Positions 52,822 through 63,559 of a stretch of 64,000 nt of DNA are shown one piece after another (the stretch's first letter is position 1; each line of letters starts with the position of its first letter). This DNA is from Lachnospiraceae bacterium. Lineage in GTDB: Bacteria; Bacillota; Clostridia; Lachnospirales; Lachnospiraceae. Location of the stretch: the NCBI GenBank assembly GCA_017448245.1, contig JAFSLV010000041.1, positions 1 through 64,000 of the forward strand, given 5' to 3'. Position numbers and translations under genes: made by a program. The notes beneath the pieces were generated by a model that did no database searches, was not told where the DNA came from, and saw only the letters and a program-made list of their open reading frames with translations.

Positions 52822-53724
52822 ATGACACTCGGCGAAAACATCTCAAAACTGCGCAAGGAACGCGGTCTGACACAGGAACAGCTCGGAAAGGCCCTGCATA
52901 TTTCCGCACAGGCTGTCAGCAAGTGGGAAAAGGGCGGCTCTCCCGACGCGGAAATGCTGCCGCGGATTGCGGACGTCTTCGGTGTCACGACAGATACGCT
53001 GTTCGGCAGGGAGACAAGGGAGAAGACGGATGCCGTGGATTTTTTGCAGACGCATCTCAATACCTTTCCGCATAACAAAAGAATGGAGGAGCTGTTCCGC
53101 ATTCTCTGTCATGTATTTCTGGCCAGCACCACACTCGACCAATTAACCGGTTTTCTGGACTCTGTAATGGAACTTCCCATTACAAAGAGTTTTTTGGAAC
53201 AGCCGGGGACGGAGAAAGGCGAGTCTCCCGCATGGATGCGTTCGGGTCTTGTTCTCCCGGAAGGGATGATGCTCGGCGTTCTCGCCAAGGACTGTCCCGT
53301 GTTTTTGCTGATGCCGGAGCCGGAGGGCGGTTATGATCCGCTGTTCGCAGACGATGAGGCCTACAGGGCTTTATTTGAAACACTTTCTGCACCGCATGTC
53401 TTTCGCACGCTGCATGCGCTCTATCGCCTGACCCATGCGGATACACATCCGCATACGGCTGCGGCCGTTGCCAAAAAATTGCAGCTTCCCGAAAAGGAGA
53501 CGGCTGAGGCACTGGCAAAGCTTGCCGTGCACGGACTGGTCACGGAATCACAGATTGAACTGGCCGAGGGCGGCGTCAGCGCCTACATTTTGCATGACAA
53601 CGGCGCCTTTGTTCCCTTCCTGTTGTTTGCCAGATGGCTGATGGAACAGCGTGACTATTGGTTCTACTTCTGGCGCGACAGAAAGCATCCGATGCTGCAA
53701 CATCAGCCTGTGAAAGACAACTGA
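52822..53724 (+). CDS. XRE-family transcriptional regulator
   Basis: 300 residues. The N-terminal helix-turn-helix (about 5-60: ISKLRKERGLTQEQLGKALHISAQAVSKWEKGGS) is classic XRE. The C-terminal 230 residues hold a second possible winged helix (HTAAAVAKKLQLPEKETAEALAKLAVHGLV) and are otherwise unrecognised. ATG 52822 has AAAGGA 8 nt upstream; the longer frame to 52732 runs back through the promoter and is rejected. It is followed 18 nt later by an ABC exporter and probably controls it. Confidence 0.88.
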   Translation: MTLGENISKLRKERGLTQEQLGKALHISAQAVSKWEKGGSPDAEMLPRIADVFGVTTDTLFGRETREKTDAVDFLQTHLNTFPHNKRMEELFRILCHVFLASTTLDQLTGFLDSVMELPITKSFLEQPGTEKGESPAWMRSGLVLPEGMMLGVLAKDCPVFLLMPEPEGGYDPLFADDEAYRALFETLSAPHVFRTLHALYRLTHADTHPHTAAAVAKKLQLPEKETAEALAKLAVHGLVTESQIELAEGGVSAYILHDNGAFVPFLLFARWLMEQRDYWFYFWRDRKHPMLQHQPVKDN

Positions 53725-53742
53725 TTTCGGAGGTATCAGCGC

Positions 53743-55458
53743 ATGAAAAACAAAGAATTGACAAGGCCCTACTACGCTTCCTTTTACCAAAACAACCGCC
53801 TGCCCTTTTTTGCGTCCCTGCTGTTTTACTGCATCCTGTCCCTTGACGGGCCGATGATCTCCTGGATTTTGGGCGGTGCCACGGACGCGGCCGCGCAGAT
53901 GTCCATGCCGGGGATGATGCGCTTCATCCGTATCGTGCTCGTCTTTTTTCCTGCCATGTTTTTGACGTTGACGCTGTCCTACCGCTTCAAATCCGTCTAT
54001 GTGAAGCGCGGCATCCTGCAATACAAAAACCTGGCCTTCCGGAACATGTCGGAGAAAAGAGTCAGCGCCTTCTCCTTGCGCAACACCGGCGGATATCTTT
54101 CCGCGCTGACGAACGACATCGCACAGATCGAGGAGGATTATCTCTCGAAGAGCGTCAATCTGGTTTATCAGATTCTGCAGTTTTTGATTGCTCTTGGGAT
54201 GATGCTGTATTACTCCCGTGTGCTGACGCTGGCCGTCGTCGCGATGGTGATCCTTCCGGCGCTGGTATCCTCCGTCATGGGGAGGGAGCTCGCAAAGCGC
54301 ACCACGACAGTCTCTGAGAGGAACGAATCCTTTACCGCAAGGCTGAAGGACCTGCTCTCGGGTTTTTCCGTCATCAAATCCTTTAAGGCGGAGGCGCATA
54401 CCCGTGAGATTTTCTACGCGGAAAACGAGACGCTGGAGGAGGCAAAGAAGCGGAAACGCTGGTGGGACGCCCTTCTGAGCGCCTGCTCCGGCATGGCTGG
54501 TGGCCTGACACAGTTTGTCGTGATGTTCCTTGGCGCTTATCTGACGATCACCGGACAGATTTCGCTCGGCACGGTCATGATCTTTATCAACCTGATGGGA
54601 AGCTCGCTCCTGCCGCCGCTGCAGATGGTGCCGGAAATACTGGCCAAACGCAAGGCTGCAAAGGCGCTGGTGGAGAAATGTGCTGAGATGATGTCCGCGG
54701 AAGACGTGCGGGAAAACCGCCTGCAGGTATCCGCAAGACTGACGGATGCCATTGCACTGCAAAACGTAAGCTTTGGCTACGAGGAGGACAATCCCGTTCT
54801 GAAGGATTTGCATCTGCGCTTCGAAGCCGGGAAGAGCTATGCGATTGTCGGCGCGTCCGGCAGCGGCAAGTCCACCCTGTTGTCCCTGCTGATGGGCATT
54901 TATGACGCTTATGACGGTTCCCTTCTCGTGGACGGTAAAGAAATGAAAGAGATCGATCACGATTCCCTGTATGACCTGGTCAGTCTGATTGACCAAAATG
55001 TCTTTCTGTTCGATGATACGATCCGCAATAACCTGACGATGTTTGCGGACTTTGACGACGAGAAGGTGCGGGATGCGGTACAAAAGTCCGCGCTCTCGGA
55101 CATGATACTATCGCGCGGCGAAGACTACCTCTGCGGCGAAGGCGGCAGCAATCTTTCCGGCGGCGAAAAGCAGCGCATTGCCATTGCAAGGGCGCTGCTG
55201 CGCGAAACAAAGGTCCTCCTGATCGACGAGGCGACCAGTGCGCTGGACGCGGAAACGGCGGCGCACATCAATGAAACCATCGCCTCCCTTACAGGCTACA
55301 CGCGCATTGTCATCACGCACCGTCTGGACGAGGCGCAGCTTTCCCGCTTTGACGAGATCATCATGCTCAAAAACGGAACGGTTGCGGAGCAGGGCGATTA
55401 CGACACGCTCTGCTCCAGGAAGTCACCCTTCTACGCCCTGTGCGCGCTGTCGGCATGA
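53743..55458 (+). CDS. ABC exporter (fused membrane and ATPase domains)
   Basis: 571 residues: six helices in the first 310 residues, then the ATPase with Walker A GASGSGKST (370-378), signature LSGGE (471-475), Walker B VLLIDEATSALD and H-loop VITHRL. It is a half-transporter that must dimerise; drugs, peptides or lipids are typical substrates. Only one half-transporter gene is present, so a homodimer is likely. It is coupled to the XRE gene upstream. The stop is followed by a GCCGGCCCCGGC/GCCGGC inverted repeat without a T-run. Confidence 0.92.
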   Translation: MKNKELTRPYYASFYQNNRLPFFASLLFYCILSLDGPMISWILGGATDAAAQMSMPGMMRFIRIVLVFFPAMFLTLTLSYRFKSVYVKRGILQYKNLAFRNMSEKRVSAFSLRNTGGYLSALTNDIAQIEEDYLSKSVNLVYQILQFLIALGMMLYYSRVLTLAVVAMVILPALVSSVMGRELAKRTTTVSERNESFTARLKDLLSGFSVIKSFKAEAHTREIFYAENETLEEAKKRKRWWDALLSACSGMAGGLTQFVVMFLGAYLTITGQISLGTVMIFINLMGSSLLPPLQMVPEILAKRKAAKALVEKCAEMMSAEDVRENRLQVSARLTDAIALQNVSFGYEEDNPVLKDLHLRFEAGKSYAIVGASGSGKSTLLSLLMGIYDAYDGSLLVDGKEMKEIDHDSLYDLVSLIDQNVFLFDDTIRNNLTMFADFDDEKVRDAVQKSALSDMILSRGEDYLCGEGGSNLSGGEKQRIAIARALLRETKVLLIDEATSALDAETAAHINETIASLTGYTRIVITHRLDEAQLSRFDEIIMLKNGTVAEQGDYDTLCSRKSPFYALCALSA

Positions 55459-55503
55459 GCCGGCCCCGGCTGATGCCGGCCTGCCAAAAGGCACGTGCCG
55501 TCG

Positions 55504-56622
55504 CTACGCCCCCTGCGCAGACTCCTGCCTTCTGAGATAGTCCGCCAGCTGCGGAAACGCAAAGGCCAGCTCTCCCCTGCGCGGAGATGTAATGATGCCC
55601 GCGTCGATCAGACGGGACCTGTAGGATTGCAGCATTCCATGCTTGAAGTGTGTGAGGCTTTCAATATCAGCGGTTTTAATGACACCGTCACACGCCGCCA
55701 TGGCAGACAGAAAGACTCTGTCCCGATCTGAAAGCGGATGGATCATCGCCCGAAACACTTTTTCGTCGACTTCTTCCTGAACCATCTGCATCACGCGATG
55801 CAGTGTCTTGCTGCTGACAGATTTACCGTCTGTCGAAAACTTGGACAGATAATATCCCACCAGCTGTATCTGATAGGGAAACCCCTGTGTTGATTCGGCA
55901 GCCTCTCTGATGATCCCGGGTGACGCTTTGATCGAAGCTCTTTCAAACGCAGACCGGTAGTATCCCTCGACGATACCGACAGGAATCAGATCCAACTCAT
56001 AACGCTTTGCGCGGTTTAAGAATGTCAGGGTCTTATAATTTAATATATCGGAAACCGCTGCGGGAAGCCCGGCCATGACGATGGCAATCTCCGTATCGAT
56101 CCCGGAGAGCTCCTGATACGCGGTAGCAAGCTCACGCATTTCTTTAACGGTCGGTGTTACCTCGTCCGCCAGAATCAATACGCGTTTTCCCGCTTTTGCA
56201 AGTTTCTCGCAAATCATTTCGAGTTTGACGCGAAAACCAAACGAACGCTGTGCTTCCTCTGAAAATGTCAGCCCAAAAGAAAAACCAAGCGCCCCGGCGG
56301 ATACTCCTTTAACAGACCGACGGGTTTCTTTGATATACTGCGTTCCCTCCCGTTGCAGCAGTTCGATCAGATTTTCAAGCATCGCCTCTCCACAGGTGAC
56401 CCGGACAGGCACATAGTCCAGCGCACTTGCGCGATCGGCCAGTTCAAGCAACAGCGCGGTCTTTCCCATCCCTCTTTGCCCCACCAGCAGGACACTTCGA
56501 TCGGCACTGCCCGGATAGCTTTGCAGTCCCTCCATGATACGATCAATGACTTCATCTCTGCCAATCAGTTGATCGGGTCTGTTCCCGAATGACGGTCGAA
56601 AGATTTCTCTTTTTGTCTTCAT
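55504..56622 (-). CDS. AAA ATPase (AAA_16/Orc-like)
   Basis: 372 residues. Walker A is GQRGMGKT (48-55), Walker B VLILADEV, then a lid domain (GFPYQIQLVGYYLSKF) and a C-terminal winged helix (SHFKHGMLQSYRSRLIDAGII type). The family of stand-alone ATP-binding proteins is common in Actinobacteria and Firmicutes without assigned function. AGGAG lies 8 nt before ATG 56622. Five 10-bp repeats lie 39-88 bp upstream of the start codon, possibly an operator. Confidence 0.85.
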   Translation of the reverse strand: MKTKREIFRPSFGNRPDQLIGRDEVIDRIMEGLQSYPGSADRSVLLVGQRGMGKTALLLELADRASALDYVPVRVTCGEAMLENLIELLQREGTQYIKETRRSVKGVSAGALGFSFGLTFSEEAQRSFGFRVKLEMICEKLAKAGKRVLILADEVTPTVKEMRELATAYQELSGIDTEIAIVMAGLPAAVSDILNYKTLTFLNRAKRYELDLIPVGIVEGYYRSAFERASIKASPGIIREAAESTQGFPYQIQLVGYYLSKFSTDGKSVSSKTLHRVMQMVQEEVDEKVFRAMIHPLSDRDRVFLSAMAACDGVIKTADIESLTHFKHGMLQSYRSRLIDAGIITSPRRGELAFAFPQLADYLRRQESAQGA

Positions 56623-56660
56623 ACAATATACTCCTGCCGCTCATCCGTGATCATCTTCAG

Positions 56661-56710
56661 CTTTTTCGTCTTCCTTCGTCATTTTTCGTCATTCTTCGTC
56701 ATCTTTCGTC
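56661..56710. repeat. Five 10-bp tandem repeats ending TTCGTC
   Basis: The five units are CTTTTTCGTC, TTCCTTCGTC, ATTTTTCGTC, ATTCTTCGTC and ATCTTTCGTC. TTCGTC recurs exactly every 10 bp, one helical turn. They lie upstream of the ATPase gene. Two similar units (CCTTTCGTC, ATGCTTCGTC) occur at 59956-59975, also next to a GGGGACGGTT repeat. Confidence 0.75.
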
Positions 56711-56740
56711 ATTTTACTCCATGTCGCAGAGCGCGTCAAG

Positions 56741-56765
56741 CCACTGAGAACCGTCCCCTTTGACC
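56741..56765. repeat. Copy of the GAGAACCGTCCCCTTT repeat
   Basis: AAGCCACTGAGAACCGTCCC continues as CTTTGACCG and matches the tandem copies at 7978-8046. It lies 16 bp downstream of the GNAT gene stop. Confidence 0.75.
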
Positions 56766-56780
56766 GAAAGCATTTATACG

Positions 56781-57461
56781 TTATACCTCTTCGCGGAAAT
56801 AGCACCGCAGCGACTTCAGCTTTGCAAGGAGTGCCTTCTCAGATGCGTCCCGAGGCTCAGACAAAAGACGTGCACAGGCCGCCCGGTCCACGATATGTGC
56901 CATCATCACGGGGTTTTCGGGCAGCACCTCCGAGTCGCCCTCCTTGGCCAGGTCGTCCTCCGCCTCCATCCTTTTGAGGTAAAGGGCATCCCGGACGCAG
57001 TAGACGTCATAGCCTTTTTTGATGTCCTCATAAGAAAGCGCCGCGCGCTTATCGTCCCTTGTCACAAAGTCACAGATCGTCTCATAGCCGAAATCCCTGT
57101 AGATCGCCTCGTCCACGGGCAGCAGAAAGCAAAAGGGGATGTGCGCCTTACGCATGTAGTCATCCGCGGCGGCAAGGACCTTTGCCATATATCCTTTTCT
57201 GCGGTTGGCCGCATCCGTTGCGACCGCCACAACGTAATACGACGGCACTTCCTTCCCGCAAACGGACAGCGTGTACGGATTGAGGTGAAGCATAGACAGC
57301 ACCTTCCCCTCTGCATCCCTAAGGACGATCATGACATTGTCCCTGCATTTTTCCGCGTAATAATAATCGACGAAGGCCTTGGGGTCGTCAAAGGCCTGCT
57401 CGTAGAGCGGACGGGTGATCTGTTTGTCCGCCGCGTTTGTCAGGATATGGAGCCTTGGCAT
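56781..57461 (-). CDS. GNAT-family N-acetyltransferase
   Basis: 226 residues. The acetyl-CoA-binding motif is in YYVVAVATDAANRRKGYMAKVL (about 75-96; R-x-x-G-Y/x-A/G core), followed by FCFLLPVDEAIYRDFGYE, typical of Eis-like GNATs. The C-terminal part is short compared with full-length Eis proteins (about 400 aa), so this is a minimal form. The substrate is unknown. It stands alone between efp and the ATPase gene. Confidence 0.85.
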   Translation of the reverse strand: MPRLHILTNAADKQITRPLYEQAFDDPKAFVDYYYAEKCRDNVMIVLRDAEGKVLSMLHLNPYTLSVCGKEVPSYYVVAVATDAANRRKGYMAKVLAAADDYMRKAHIPFCFLLPVDEAIYRDFGYETICDFVTRDDKRAALSYEDIKKGYDVYCVRDALYLKRMEAEDDLAKEGDSEVLPENPVMMAHIVDRAACARLLSEPRDASEKALLAKLKSLRCYFREEV

Positions 57462-57540
57462 GGCGCTTTACTCCTTTACTGCCGTCATCATTCGCTGCCG
57501 GACATCGTCCGGCCGGGCGGCATGCAGTGCATTTGCTGAT

Positions 57541-57577
57541 AAAAAAACCGCCGGGCAGAGCGCTCTGTCCGGCGGTC
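57541..57577 (-). terminator. Terminator of efp
   Basis: On the minus strand CCGCCGGACAGAG pairs with CTCTGCCCGGCGG (one mismatch), followed by TTTTTTT (57541-57547). It lies 17 nt after the efp stop. Confidence 0.9.
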
Positions 57578-57593
57578 GTATACGTCCGGTATC

Positions 57594-58151
57594 TTATGCG
57601 CGGGACAGATACTCTCCCGTCCTCGTGTCGATCTTGATGACATTGCCGATCTCGACAAAGAGCGGCACGTTGACCGTGGCGCCGGTCTCGACGGTCGCGG
57701 GCTTGGTCGCGCCCGTTGCGGTGTCACCCTTAAAGCCGGGCTCCGTCTCGGTGATCTCGAGTTCCACAAAGAGCGGCGGCTCCACGGCAAAGACATTGCC
57801 GTTGTAGGAATTGATCTTGACGGTCTCGTTTTCCTTGACAAATTTCAGGGCGTCACCCACGACATCCTTGCCGAGGGAGATCTGCTCGTAGGACTCGTTG
57901 TCCATAAAGTTGTACAGATCACCGTCCTGGTAGAGATACTGCATGTCCTTGCGGTCGACCCTCGCCTGCGGAAACTTTTCCGTCGGACGGAACGACTGTT
58001 CGGTCACGCCGCCGTTGATGATGTCCTTTAACTTGGTGCGCACAAAGGCCGCGCCCTTGCCGGGCTTGACATGCTGAAACTCGATGATCTGGCACACGCT
58101 GTTGTTGTACTCGATGGTAACACCGTTTCTGAAATCGCCTGCGGTTATCAT
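57594..58151 (-). CDS. efp: Translation elongation factor P
   Basis: 185 residues in three beta-barrel domains. EF-P rescues ribosomes stalled on polyproline. The tip of domain I is KPGKGAAF with the modifiable residue K32; the C-terminal signature [25 protein letters not shown] is complete. The length is normal. The start [10 protein letters not shown] is the family start. No modifying-enzyme gene is adjacent. Confidence 0.97.
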   Translation of the reverse strand: MITAGDFRNGVTIEYNNSVCQIIEFQHVKPGKGAAFVRTKLKDIINGGVTEQSFRPTEKFPQARVDRKDMQYLYQDGDLYNFMDNESYEQISLGKDVVGDALKFVKENETVKINSYNGNVFAVEPPLFVELEITETEPGFKGDTATGATKPATVETGATVNVPLFVEIGNVIKIDTRTGEYLSRA

Positions 58152-58224
58152 GTAAATTACCCCCGTTGTAGTGTTGTATCGCAGTCACATTTTATCATAC
58201 TTGGCGCTGCAGGGCAAATGGCGT

Positions 58225-58908
58225 CTATCCTTCAAATTTGTATCCGATCCCCCAGACGGTCCGGATGGCGCTGCCCTCGGGGCCGAGCTTATTGCGCAGT
58301 TTTTTGACATGGGTATCGATCGTCCTCGCGTCTCCGAAATAGTCATAATTCCAGACCCGGTCGAGGATCTTTTCCCTCGAGAGCGCCATGCCCTGATTCT
58401 CCATAAAAAAAGACAGGAGTTCAAATTCCTTATAGGACAGATGCACCGACCGTTCACCGCAATTCACGACATGGGCGGCCTTGTCCAGTATGATGCCTCC
58501 GCCCTCGAGGACAAAAGGTGCGCCGGACTCATGCGTCGCAAGGCGTCTTAAGATCGCTTCCACCCTGGCTACGAGGATCCGCGGCGAAAAAGGCTTGGCG
58601 ATATATTCGTCGACACCGATCTCAAAGCCCTTGAGCTCATCCTGCTCCGTCCCCCTGGCTGTCAGGATGATGATCGGAACGGACGAACTCTGCCGGATCC
58701 TTGACGCGACCGCAAGGCCGTCAATTCCGGGCATCATGATATCGAGAATCACAAGGGCGATCTGTTTGTCCGAGAAAAAGATGCGCAGTGCGGTATCTCC
58801 GTCCGCCGCCTCCACGATATCATAATCCTGCCGGACCAGATAGTCCCGCACCAGATGGCGCATACGCGCCTCGTCATCCACGATCAGGATTCTGGATCGT
58901 TCCGCCAT
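58225..58908 (-). CDS. OmpR/PhoB-type response regulator
   Basis: 227 residues: receiver with D11/D12, phospho-acceptor D56 (LVILDIMMPGIDG) and K105 (YIAKPF); winged helix about 130-227 (HLSYKEFELLSFFMENQGMALSREKIL, RTIDTHVKKLRNKLGPEG). No sensor kinase gene is adjacent, so it is an orphan in this window. It starts 2 nt after the preceding small gene's stop, so these genes are co-transcribed. Confidence 0.94.
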   Translation of the reverse strand: MAERSRILIVDDEARMRHLVRDYLVRQDYDIVEAADGDTALRIFFSDKQIALVILDIMMPGIDGLAVASRIRQSSSVPIIILTARGTEQDELKGFEIGVDEYIAKPFSPRILVARVEAILRRLATHESGAPFVLEGGGIILDKAAHVVNCGERSVHLSYKEFELLSFFMENQGMALSREKILDRVWNYDYFGDARTIDTHVKKLRNKLGPEGSAIRTVWGIGYKFEG

Positions 58909-58909
58909 A

Positions 58910-59332
58910 TCAGACCGGCACTCCTCTGCTGTTCAGAAACATATTGGTCAAAAGAAGCATATATTCCGCGGATTCGATCTGTGTATTGACATCCCTGAGC
59001 TCCGGTACAAAATCCGGGCGCTCCAGATCCACGCCGCGCAGCTTGATCAGATTGTCCATGCGGATCCAGGCTTCCTCTGGAAACGCCTCTGTCCCCACAT
59101 GAAACTCACTGAATACCTCAAAGCATTCGTCCTGTGTCTCGGGCAGCGCCGAATCGATCGCAAGTGCCGCCTTGATGCCGTAGAGCATCGCATAATAGGC
59201 AAGCTCCGCACAGTCTCGGTAGGTGCTCTTCGAGCCGGAGGAATGCTTGGCCGCCTCCAGCTTTTCCTCACCCAGCTGATACAGTTCGATTGCCTGTTCC
59301 TCCGGGGTCTTTTCCTCACCATCCATACCCAT
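58910..59332 (-). CDS. Small helical protein of unknown function (HEPN-like)
   Basis: 140 residues, all-alpha, acidic. It has EEQAIELYQLGEEKLEAAKHSSGSKSTYRDCAELAYYAMLYG, which looks like a HEPN-type helical bundle, but the Rx4-6H motif of active HEPN nucleases is not present. GGAGG lies 11 nt before the ATG. It sits between the 59358 membrane protein gene and the OmpR-type regulator gene in one tight run and may be functionally linked to that regulator. Confidence 0.65.
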   Translation of the reverse strand: MGMDGEEKTPEEQAIELYQLGEEKLEAAKHSSGSKSTYRDCAELAYYAMLYGIKAALAIDSALPETQDECFEVFSEFHVGTEAFPEEAWIRMDNLIKLRGVDLERPDFVPELRDVNTQIESAEYMLLLTNMFLNSRGVPV

Positions 59333-59357
59333 GGGATTGTATACCTCCGTGTTTGAT

Positions 59358-59939
59358 TTATTGGTTTTGTATATTTAATTCTCTTTCCTTTTCGCGGATG
59401 ACCTGCTCGCGGTCACGCAGCTGCTGCTCATACTCGGCATAGCGGTTCTGCATGTTGCGCTTGTAGTTGATCATGTTGTCCGTTTCCCCGAGCCAAATGA
59501 TCGCAAACATGACGATCACCAGAGCAAACAGCATGATGTTACAGGCAACCGAAGCGATGGTGAACGGCTTGCCGCTCAGTGCGGATTCCTCCCGCTTTCT
59601 TTTTTCCCTGCGTGCAGGCGCCTCGGGTGCCTCCTGCGGCGTATGGGTAAAAGAAACCGGCAGCGGGATCGGCATCAGCTCGATATCCGCCATGCCCATC
59701 TTTAACAGTCTTCTGCGCAGCTCGTGCAAAAAGGACCATCCGACCGGGGTGGAAAAGATCTTGTTCTGGATCGACTTTTCATAGACCGCATTGAGCGCCG
59801 TGGCAGTGGTATATCCGACGTGACTCTCCAGATAGGTGATCTTGGATGCATCGAGCTTGGCCTTCTCCGCATCCTGCGGTGTCAGAAATTTAAAGCCTTC
59901 GACCTCCAGTGTGGGATTGGTCAGATTGTGATCAGCCAT
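59358..59939 (-). CDS. Single-pass membrane protein with C-terminal coiled coil
   Basis: 193 residues. The N-terminal 90 residues are soluble (LEVEGFKFLTPQDAEKAKLDASKITYLESHV). A Pro/basic segment precedes one membrane helix (about 126-150: FTIASVACNIMLFALVIVMFAIIWLG), followed by a charged coiled coil (YAEYEQQLRDREQVIREKERELN). No family is recognised. Its ribosome binding region contains a GGCGGGGACGGTTCC repeat fragment right before the ATG. It starts the run of small genes leading to the OmpR-type regulator. Confidence 0.65.
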   Translation of the reverse strand: MADHNLTNPTLEVEGFKFLTPQDAEKAKLDASKITYLESHVGYTTATALNAVYEKSIQNKIFSTPVGWSFLHELRRRLLKMGMADIELMPIPLPVSFTHTPQEAPEAPARREKRKREESALSGKPFTIASVACNIMLFALVIVMFAIIWLGETDNMINYKRNMQNRYAEYEQQLRDREQVIREKERELNIQNQ

Positions 59940-59963
59940 GGAACCGTCCCCGCCTTCCTTTCG

Positions 59964-59975
<12 letters not shown>
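59940..59975. repeat. Composite repeat: GAACCGTCCCC plus two 10-bp TTCGTC units
   Basis: GGAACCGTCCCCGCCTTCC (59939-59957) is followed by CCTTTCGTC and ATGCTTCGTC. The same two ingredients occur together at 56661-56765. On the minus strand the TGACGAA unit supplies the TGA stop of glgX. Confidence 0.6.
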
Positions 59976-62090
<2,115 letters not shown>

Positions 62091-62099
62091 CAACCGTCG

Positions 62100-63497
62100 T
62101 TATGCGGGATACGCGCCGTTTGCGGTATCGGCGGAATGCAGATCCACCTTGGTCTGTTGTGCCTGACGGTATTTAAAATAGTCCATCGCCACCTGAGGGA
62201 ACAGGGCATAGGACAGGGTATCTTCATCCTGCTGCTTGTATTCCTTGACCTCGTCTTCAAATTTGGCCAGCCCCGGTTCGAGCAGATCCGCCGGACGGCA
62301 GGTGATGACCTCGCGGTCCCCGATGATCTTCTTTTGCACCTCGGGATTGATCGGCTTGATCGTCTGTCCGTAATTGCCGGAGACCAGGTCCTTGGTCTGG
62401 TCGGTCGCGACCTTGTAGCGCTCTCCCATCAGCACGTTCATGACGGCCTGCGTGCCGACGATCTGGGAAGAAGGCGTCACCAGCGGCGGATCGCCAAAGT
62501 CTTCGCGCACCCGCGGGATCTCTTCGAGCACGTCGCGGTATTTGTCGAGGGCATTCTGCTCCTTGAGCTGGCTGACCATGTTGGAGAGCATGCCGCCGGG
62601 GACCTGGTACTGCAGCGTCTTGATGTCGACACCCAGGACCTTCGGGTCCATGAGCTTGCTCTCTAAGCACTCTTCCCTGTACGGCAGGAAATAGTCCGCG
62701 ATTTCCGCAAGCAGATGCTGGTCAAGACCCGTATCATAGGGCGTTCCCTTGAAGGCCTCGACCATGACCTCGACGGAGGGCTGGGATGTGCCGAGGGCCA
62801 GCGGGGAAATCGCGCAGTCGATGATATCCGCACCCGCTTCCGCGGCCTTGAGATACGACATCGCCGCTTCGCCGGACGTATAGTGCGTATGCACGTCGAT
62901 CGGCAGGGAGGTCGCGCTCTTCATCGCCTTGACGAGCTCATAGGTTGTATACGGCAGGAGCAGTCCCGCCATGTCCTTGATGCAGATGGAGTCCGCCCCC
63001 ATCGCCTCGATCTCCTTGCAGATATTCATCCAGTAATCCATCGTATAGGCATCACCCAGCGTATAGACGAGTGCGATCTGCGCGTGGCCGCCTTCCTTTT
63101 TACAGGCTTTGACCGCGGTCTCCAGGTTGCGCAGGTCGTTTAAGCAGTCAAAGATGCGGATGATGTCCATGCCGTTGGCGATCGTCTTTTGCACAAAATA
63201 CTCGACGACGTCATCGGGATAATGCTTGTATCCGAGGATGTTTTGTCCGCGCAGAAGCATCTGCAGCGGTGTGTTTTTAAAGCCTTCTTTTAATTTGCGC
63301 AGACGCACCCACGGGTCCTCTTTTAAGAAACGCAGACACGCGTCAAAGGTCGCACCGCCCCAGCACTCGATCGAGTTGTAACCGACCGCGTCGATCTTGT
63401 CGATGATCGGCAGCATCAGATCGGTCGGCATACGCGTCGCGATCAGGGACTGGTGCGCATCACGCAGGGTGGTGTCTGTGATTTTGATCTTTCCCAT
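62100..63497 (-). CDS. oadA: Oxaloacetate decarboxylase alpha subunit, carboxyltransferase only
   Basis: 465 residues. It transfers the carboxyl group of oxaloacetate (or a related 2-oxo acid or acyl-CoA) to biotin. The start ITDTTLRDAHQSLIATRM, the lysine in CIKDMAG and the metal ligands in DVHTHYTSG are intact. The protein ends before the Pro/Ala linker and MKM biotinyl domain present in full-length OadA, so a separate biotin carrier protein must exist elsewhere. It lies 62 nt after the beta-subunit gene on the same strand. AAGGA precedes ATG 63497. Confidence 0.93.
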   Translation of the reverse strand: MGKIKITDTTLRDAHQSLIATRMPTDLMLPIIDKIDAVGYNSIECWGGATFDACLRFLKEDPWVRLRKLKEGFKNTPLQMLLRGQNILGYKHYPDDVVEYFVQKTIANGMDIIRIFDCLNDLRNLETAVKACKKEGGHAQIALVYTLGDAYTMDYWMNICKEIEAMGADSICIKDMAGLLLPYTTYELVKAMKSATSLPIDVHTHYTSGEAAMSYLKAAEAGADIIDCAISPLALGTSQPSVEVMVEAFKGTPYDTGLDQHLLAEIADYFLPYREECLESKLMDPKVLGVDIKTLQYQVPGGMLSNMVSQLKEQNALDKYRDVLEEIPRVREDFGDPPLVTPSSQIVGTQAVMNVLMGERYKVATDQTKDLVSGNYGQTIKPINPEVQKKIIGDREVITCRPADLLEPGLAKFEDEVKEYKQQDEDTLSYALFPQVAMDYFKYRQAQQTKVDLHSADTANGAYPA

Positions 63498-63559
63498 GTT
63501 ATTTTCCTTTCTTTTATGCTCTGTTCCGGCCTGTCAGTCGAAAATGCCGCAAGCCGCGC

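Noticed and set aside
53548-55083. 511-codon minus-strand frame across the XRE and ABC genes
   Set aside because: Antisense shadow rich in His/Gln/Arg, no domain or ribosome binding site. The plus-strand genes have complete motifs.
58910-59332. HEPN/MNT toxin-antitoxin module
   Set aside because: The helical protein lacks the HEPN nuclease motif, and neither neighbour is a nucleotidyltransferase.
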